The translations under genes were made by a program, and so were the position numbers. This document shows, piece by piece, positions 12,506 to 15,804 of a DNA stretch of 15,804 nt (its first letter is position 1; every line of letters starts with the position of its first letter). The notes beneath the pieces were generated by a model that saw only the letters and a program-made list of their open reading frames with translations, was not told where the DNA came from and searched no databases. The DNA is from CAMEON01 sp964463245 (GTDB lineage: Bacteria > Bacillota > Clostridia > Oscillospirales > CAG-272), in contig CAYXBU010000048.1 of NCBI GenBank assembly GCA_964463245.1, positions 1-15,804 on the forward strand, given 5' to 3'.

Positions 12506-15001
12506 ATGCGCTACGACCGCACCCATGCCTGTGTCTGCCTGACCGTAGAGGAACTGTGCGCCCATGCCTACGCGCGCGGCGACCTGGATGCGCGACACCC
12601 TCGGCGGCGAACGCGCACGGCCAATGCCGTCGGGGAGACACCGCCACCCGCCGAGGAGACCGCCCCGGAAGCCGCCGGGCGGGTGTATCGTCACATCACC
12701 CTGTGTGACCGTGCCCGCCTGGAGGGGGTTCTTTTTGCGGTCACGGGGCAGGCGGATGCCGTCCTGTATGACCCGAACGGAGCCTCCCGTGTGGAGCTGA
12801 GCGCGACGGTGTACGGCGACGTTCAGGAGCGAGCCCTCTACCCCGACCCGGAGCTGTTGGCACGGCTCTGTGCGCTGGGGCATTTTTTGTGCACCTCGCG
12901 GGGACTGGCCGGTGTGCAGCTGCGCCTGATCCTCCACAGCCACGGCGGGGAGGAGACCGCCGTCTCGGATCGGGTCATGAGCGCGGCCGAGCTGCGAGAC
13001 CTGTATGTCGGGATGCTCGGACTGCTCCTGCCCCGCGCCGCCGACCTTTGCGACCGCGAGGGGCGGGTGCGCGACCTGCTGGCCGAGGCGGCCTTCCCCT
13101 ATCCCGCCATGCGGGAGGCGCAGGAGGACATGATCCGAGAGTGCTACCGCGACCTCTCCCGCGGACAGACCCTGTTCGCACAGGCACCGACCGGTATCGG
13201 CAAGACCATCTCCACCCTGTACCCTGCGATCCGTGCGCTGGGGCGGGATCGCGCCGACAAGATATTCTACCTGACCGCCAAGGGCGCGGCACGGCGGGAG
13301 GCTCTCAAGGCCGCCTCCCACCTGATCCGCGCCGGTGCTCCCCTGCGCGCCTGCTACATCAGCGCACGGGAGGCGGTCTGCCCCCTGCGGGAGCGGCAGG
13401 CGGGACGAGACCTCCGCTCCCTCTGCGACCCCGCGCTCTGCCCCTATGCCAAGGGCTACTACGACCGCGCGGAGGGGGTGATCCACAGGCTCCTGTCCGA
13501 GGGGGACGGGCTGTACACCACGCAGGCCATTCGGGCGGCGGCGGCGGTGGGGCAGGTCTGCCCCTATGAGCTGTCGCTGGATCTGTCGGAGTACTGTGAG
13601 GTCGTGATCTGTGACTATAACTATGTATTTTCCCCCACGTCCTACCTGCGCCGCTACTTCGGAGCCGATGCGGAGGAGGGGCGGTACATCTTTTTGGTGG
13701 ACGAGGCGCACAATCTCCCCGATCGTGCGCGAGACCTCTACTCCGGCGGGCTGTCTCGGACGGCGTTGATGGCTACGCAGGACAGACTGAATGGCTTCGA
13801 GGTCGAACGGCGGGAGACCTACCTGTTCCCGGACGAGGATATGCCGCAACGGGGCGACTTGACCGCCGCCCACCTGGATGACCTGATCGGCGCGGTCTCC
13901 CGCATGGCGGGGGCGTGTGCCGAGACGGCGGTGACCGGAGCCGACGGGGTACGGCGGGGCGCGGCACTGGAGCGCGGACAGCCGGTCGAGCTGACCGAGG
14001 CGGCCGAGAGCCTGTCGCGGCGGTGTCGGAGCTGGTTGCGGAAGAACCCCGGTCACCCGATGGAGATCATCGTCGCCGAGCTGTCGGAGCAGCTGCGGGA
14101 CTACCTGACCGCCGCGCAATACTACGGCGAGGGGTATGTGACCTACATCGAGGTCGTGGGGGAGGAGGTCGCGGTGCGCTTGCTCTGCCTGGATCCCGCG
14201 CCCATCCTGCGCCCCCTTCTGCGGCGGGGGTATGCCGCCGTGCTGTTCTCTGCGACCCTGACCCCGACTGCCTACTTCGCCGACGTGCTGGGGGGCGGCG
14301 AGGACAGCATCACCGCCGAGTTCCCCTCCCCCTTCCCCTCGGAGAATCTGTGCGTGAGCATCGCCGACCGCCTGAGCACCCGCTTCGGCGACCGCGACAA
14401 GACCTGTCGGGCGGTGGTCAGCTACATCGCCGCCACCGCCTCGGCACGCCCCGGCAACTATCTGGTCTACCTGCCCTCCTACGAGTATCTGGACAAGGTG
14501 GTCGGGCTGTTCCGCAAGAAATACCCGCGCGTGGACATCATCGTTCAGAAGCCGAGCATGAGTGCCGCCGACCGCGAGGCCTTCATTGCCTCCTTCCGCC
14601 CGGATGACCCCCGCCTGCATATCGGCTTTTGCGTGCTGGGAGGCTCCTTTTCGGAGGGGGTGGATCTGCCGGGGCGGTGCCTCATCGGAACCGTGATCGT
14701 CGGGGTCGGGATGCCGGGGCTGTCCAGCCTGCGGAACATCATGAAGGAATACTACGACGAGACCCGCGAGGGGGACGGGCAGACCTATGCCTACACCTAT
14801 CCCGGGGTCAACCGCATCCTGCAGGCCGCCGGGCGGGTCATCCGCACCCCCACCGACCGTGGGGTGGTGGTGCTCTTGGACGACCGCTGGTGCGAGCCGC
14901 CCTACCGACAGCTCCTGCCGTCCCACTGGACAGACCTCTGTGCCGTGGGGGATCCCGCCTCGCTGGCTGAGCGGCTCAAGCGATTCTGGGAGGGACGATA
15001 A
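12506..15001 (+). CDS. Rad3/XPD (DinG-like) superfamily 2 Fe-S DNA helicase with degenerate nuclease-like N-terminus
   Basis: The 831-residue protein has Walker A APTGIGKT (227-234), DEAH (399-402), SATLTP (582-587) and motif VI QAAGRVIR (773-780). Four cysteines between Walker A and DEAH (292, 307, 312 and 352) match the XPD-type 4Fe-4S site. It is therefore a 5'-3' DNA helicase of the Rad3/DinG kind, probably acting in repair or processing of unusual DNA structures. Residues 12-172 align in pattern with the PD-(D/E)XK domain found at the front of clostridial relatives (a GDLD near 25 and GQAD at 81-84), but the expected E-x-K reads VELSA (97-101), so the nuclease is probably inactive. The ATG has AAGGAG eight bases upstream. 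It converges on the lipoprotein gene with only 12 bases between stops. Confidence 0.93.
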   Translation: MRYDRTHACVCLTVEELCAHAYARGDLDARHPRRRTRTANAVGETPPPAEETAPEAAGRVYRHITLCDRARLEGVLFAVTGQADAVLYDPNGASRVELSATVYGDVQERALYPDPELLARLCALGHFLCTSRGLAGVQLRLILHSHGGEETAVSDRVMSAAELRDLYVGMLGLLLPRAADLCDREGRVRDLLAEAAFPYPAMREAQEDMIRECYRDLSRGQTLFAQAPTGIGKTISTLYPAIRALGRDRADKIFYLTAKGAARREALKAASHLIRAGAPLRACYISAREAVCPLRERQAGRDLRSLCDPALCPYAKGYYDRAEGVIHRLLSEGDGLYTTQAIRAAAAVGQVCPYELSLDLSEYCEVVICDYNYVFSPTSYLRRYFGADAEEGRYIFLVDEAHNLPDRARDLYSGGLSRTALMATQDRLNGFEVERRETYLFPDEDMPQRGDLTAAHLDDLIGAVSRMAGACAETAVTGADGVRRGAALERGQPVELTEAAESLSRRCRSWLRKNPGHPMEIIVAELSEQLRDYLTAAQYYGEGYVTYIEVVGEEVAVRLLCLDPAPILRPLLRRGYAAVLFSATLTPTAYFADVLGGGEDSITAEFPSPFPSENLCVSIADRLSTRFGDRDKTCRAVVSYIAATASARPGNYLVYLPSYEYLDKVVGLFRKKYPRVDIIVQKPSMSAADREAFIASFRPDDPRLHIGFCVLGGSFSEGVDLPGRCLIGTVIVGVGMPGLSSLRNIMKEYYDETREGDGQTYAYTYPGVNRILQAAGRVIRTPTDRGVVVLLDDRWCEPPYRQLLPSHWTDLCAVGDPASLAERLKRFWEGR

Positions 15002-15013
15002 GGCGGGGTTCGG

Positions 15014-15649
15014 TCAGGAGCCGTCCCCCGCGCTCACCCGCATATCCAGCTCCCACCCCTCGGCACTCATGCGGATCATGACCGGGAGGGTCACTCCCGA
15101 GAGGAAGCTGCAGGTGGTCAGCGTGGCGGACTCGGGTGAGGTCAGCGTAACTGTGCGGCGTCCCTCGCCGTCCCGACCGACAGCGGTGATGTCCCCCTGC
15201 GCCAACAGCGCGGTCGCGGGCAGGAGCAGGCGGTCGTAGCGACTGTCGGTCGCCTGTACCGACAGCTCATAGAAGGACACCGTGACGGTCGCGGCTCCCT
15301 CGGCGGTGCCGCCCCGACGGGTCACGACCAGCCCCGCTATGCTTTCCGGCTCGGTGTAGGTCACGGTGACGGTCGGCTCCCCCGTGGTCTGCGCGACCTG
15401 CACCACCGCCGCAAAGGACTGCTCCCGCCCCGTGAGGGTCTCCCCCGCGCGGGCGGGGTCACCGCCGTAGCCGTCCCCCTCGGTGCGGGTGTACCATCCC
15501 CGTACCACCGCCTCAAAGTCCCCCACGGTGTACCCAAGACCCGCTCCCTCGCGGCTCGTCCCGCCTGGCAGCTCCGCCCCGCCGCACCCTGCCAACAGGC
15601 ACAGCAGCAGGAGGCAGGAAGTGAATATTTGTATTTGTATATATTTCAT
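15014..15649 (-). CDS. Predicted lipoprotein of unknown function
   Basis: The 211-residue product opens with a lipoprotein signal peptide: a short polar start, a leucine-rich core and the lipobox LAGC (19-22). Cys22 would be lipidated and the mature protein held on the outer face of the membrane. The rest is rich in Thr, Val and Gly in strand-like patterns, with one further internal cysteine; I recognise no family. The ATG at 15649 is preferred because it places the signal peptide at the N-terminus; a TTG at 15694 would add 15 residues translated from a repeat. No ribosome site lies at normal distance: the only GGAGG (15668-15672) is 18 bases upstream in the loop of a repeat hairpin. Existence of the gene is likely; its start is less sure. 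Confidence 0.75.
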   Translation of the reverse strand: MKYIQIQIFTSCLLLLCLLAGCGGAELPGGTSREGAGLGYTVGDFEAVVRGWYTRTEGDGYGGDPARAGETLTGREQSFAAVVQVAQTTGEPTVTVTYTEPESIAGLVVTRRGGTAEGAATVTVSFYELSVQATDSRYDRLLLPATALLAQGDITAVGRDGEGRRTVTLTSPESATLTTCSFLSGVTLPVMIRMSAEGWELDMRVSAGDGS

Positions 15650-15654
15650 TTTTG

Positions 15655-15712
15655 CTTGTGGGGGAAACCTCCGTTCCCCCACGCCCCCTTTCAAGGACTT
15701 TCAAAACAATTA
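15655..15712 (-). repeat. GAAAGTCCTTGAAAGGGGG hairpin repeat, copy E
   Basis: Read on the minus strand this resembles copy D: GAAAGTCCTTGAAAGGGGG, then a 9-bp stem (GTGGGGGAA 15658-15666 pairing with TTCCCCCAC 15674-15682). The loop, seen on the minus strand, is CGGAGGT, which contains a Shine-Dalgarno sequence; in copy D the corresponding loop is TTCA within a longer stem. It ends eight bases before the lipoprotein ATG. Confidence 0.75.
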
Positions 15713-15750
15713 TTATGTCGAGGAATGGTTTTACTACAGTTCTTTTACTC

Positions 15751-15804
15751 TTAAGGCAACACCGCACAATTCACGGCTTACGCCTTTTTCACTCACTTGC
15801 TTGC
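15751..15804 (-). repeat. Right copy of the 54-nt inverted end repeat
   Basis: This is the exact reverse complement of 2-55, ending at the last base of the window. The sequences inside the two copies diverge immediately after the shared TTAA. No coding sequence of a transposase is near. Confidence 0.9.

Noticed and set aside
12362..14926. Long minus-strand open frame of 854 codons opposite the helicase gene
   Set aside because: It is the antisense shadow of a high-GC gene: its translation is low-complexity Gly/Arg/Pro/Gln-rich without any family motif, and the plus-strand frame has complete helicase motifs and a good ribosome site.
2..15804. The window as a composite transposon or integrated element bounded by inverted repeats
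   Set aside because: There is no transposase, integrase or cargo signature, and the interior holds housekeeping genes (aspS, thiI, cysS). Contig ends falling in a multicopy repeat explain it better.

Overview
The window looks like one complete, short contig from a high-GC Firmicute, most likely a gut Clostridia/Oscillospirales-type bacterium. The basis is the gene content: an archaeal-type AspRS, a short ThiI without rhodanese domain, DUF3737 next to a MalY-type lyase, an Rrf2 regulator, and GGAGG-type ribosome binding sites. There are also many short GC-rich hairpin repeats between genes. The placement is inference from gene families, not a database result. Both ends carry the same exact 54-nt sequence in inverted orientation, which fits a contig broken at a multicopy repeat.

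Left half, minus strand (266-8542). An Rrf2 regulator, a DUF3737 beta-helix protein and a MalY/PatB-type PLP C-S lyase form a tight co-directional cluster (2776 to 266). Upstream of it are an archaeal-type aspartyl-tRNA synthetase and an adenine-PRT-like phosphoribosyltransferase. Then comes a translationally coupled operon: a DEDDh exonuclease with an unusual N-terminus, a DUF2007 protein and ThiI (8542 to 5750; overlaps of 8 and 4 nt).

Divergent control region (8543-9110). A strong minus-strand promoter (TTGATT-17-TATACT, extended -10) feeds a leader of about 165 nt that can fold in two mutually exclusive ways before the exonuclease operon. A perfect consensus plus-strand promoter (TTGACA-17-TATAAT) faces the other way and is followed almost at once by an attenuator-like hairpin with a T6 tract.

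Right half, plus strand (9111-15001): a xylose-isomerase-like TIM-barrel protein, CysRS, a GtrA-type membrane protein, and a large Rad3/XPD-type Fe-S helicase with an apparently dead PD-(D/E)XK N-terminus. A convergent lipoprotein gene (minus strand) closes the window.

Most coding content is ordinary housekeeping or metabolism. The more unusual material is non-coding or architectural: the switch-like leader, the attenuator-like short transcript, dispersed structured repeats with compensatory changes, the duplicated motif plus zinc ribbon in the exonuclease, and the Rrf2-DUF3737-lyase cluster. I found no CRISPR array, tRNA, rRNA, transposase or phage gene.
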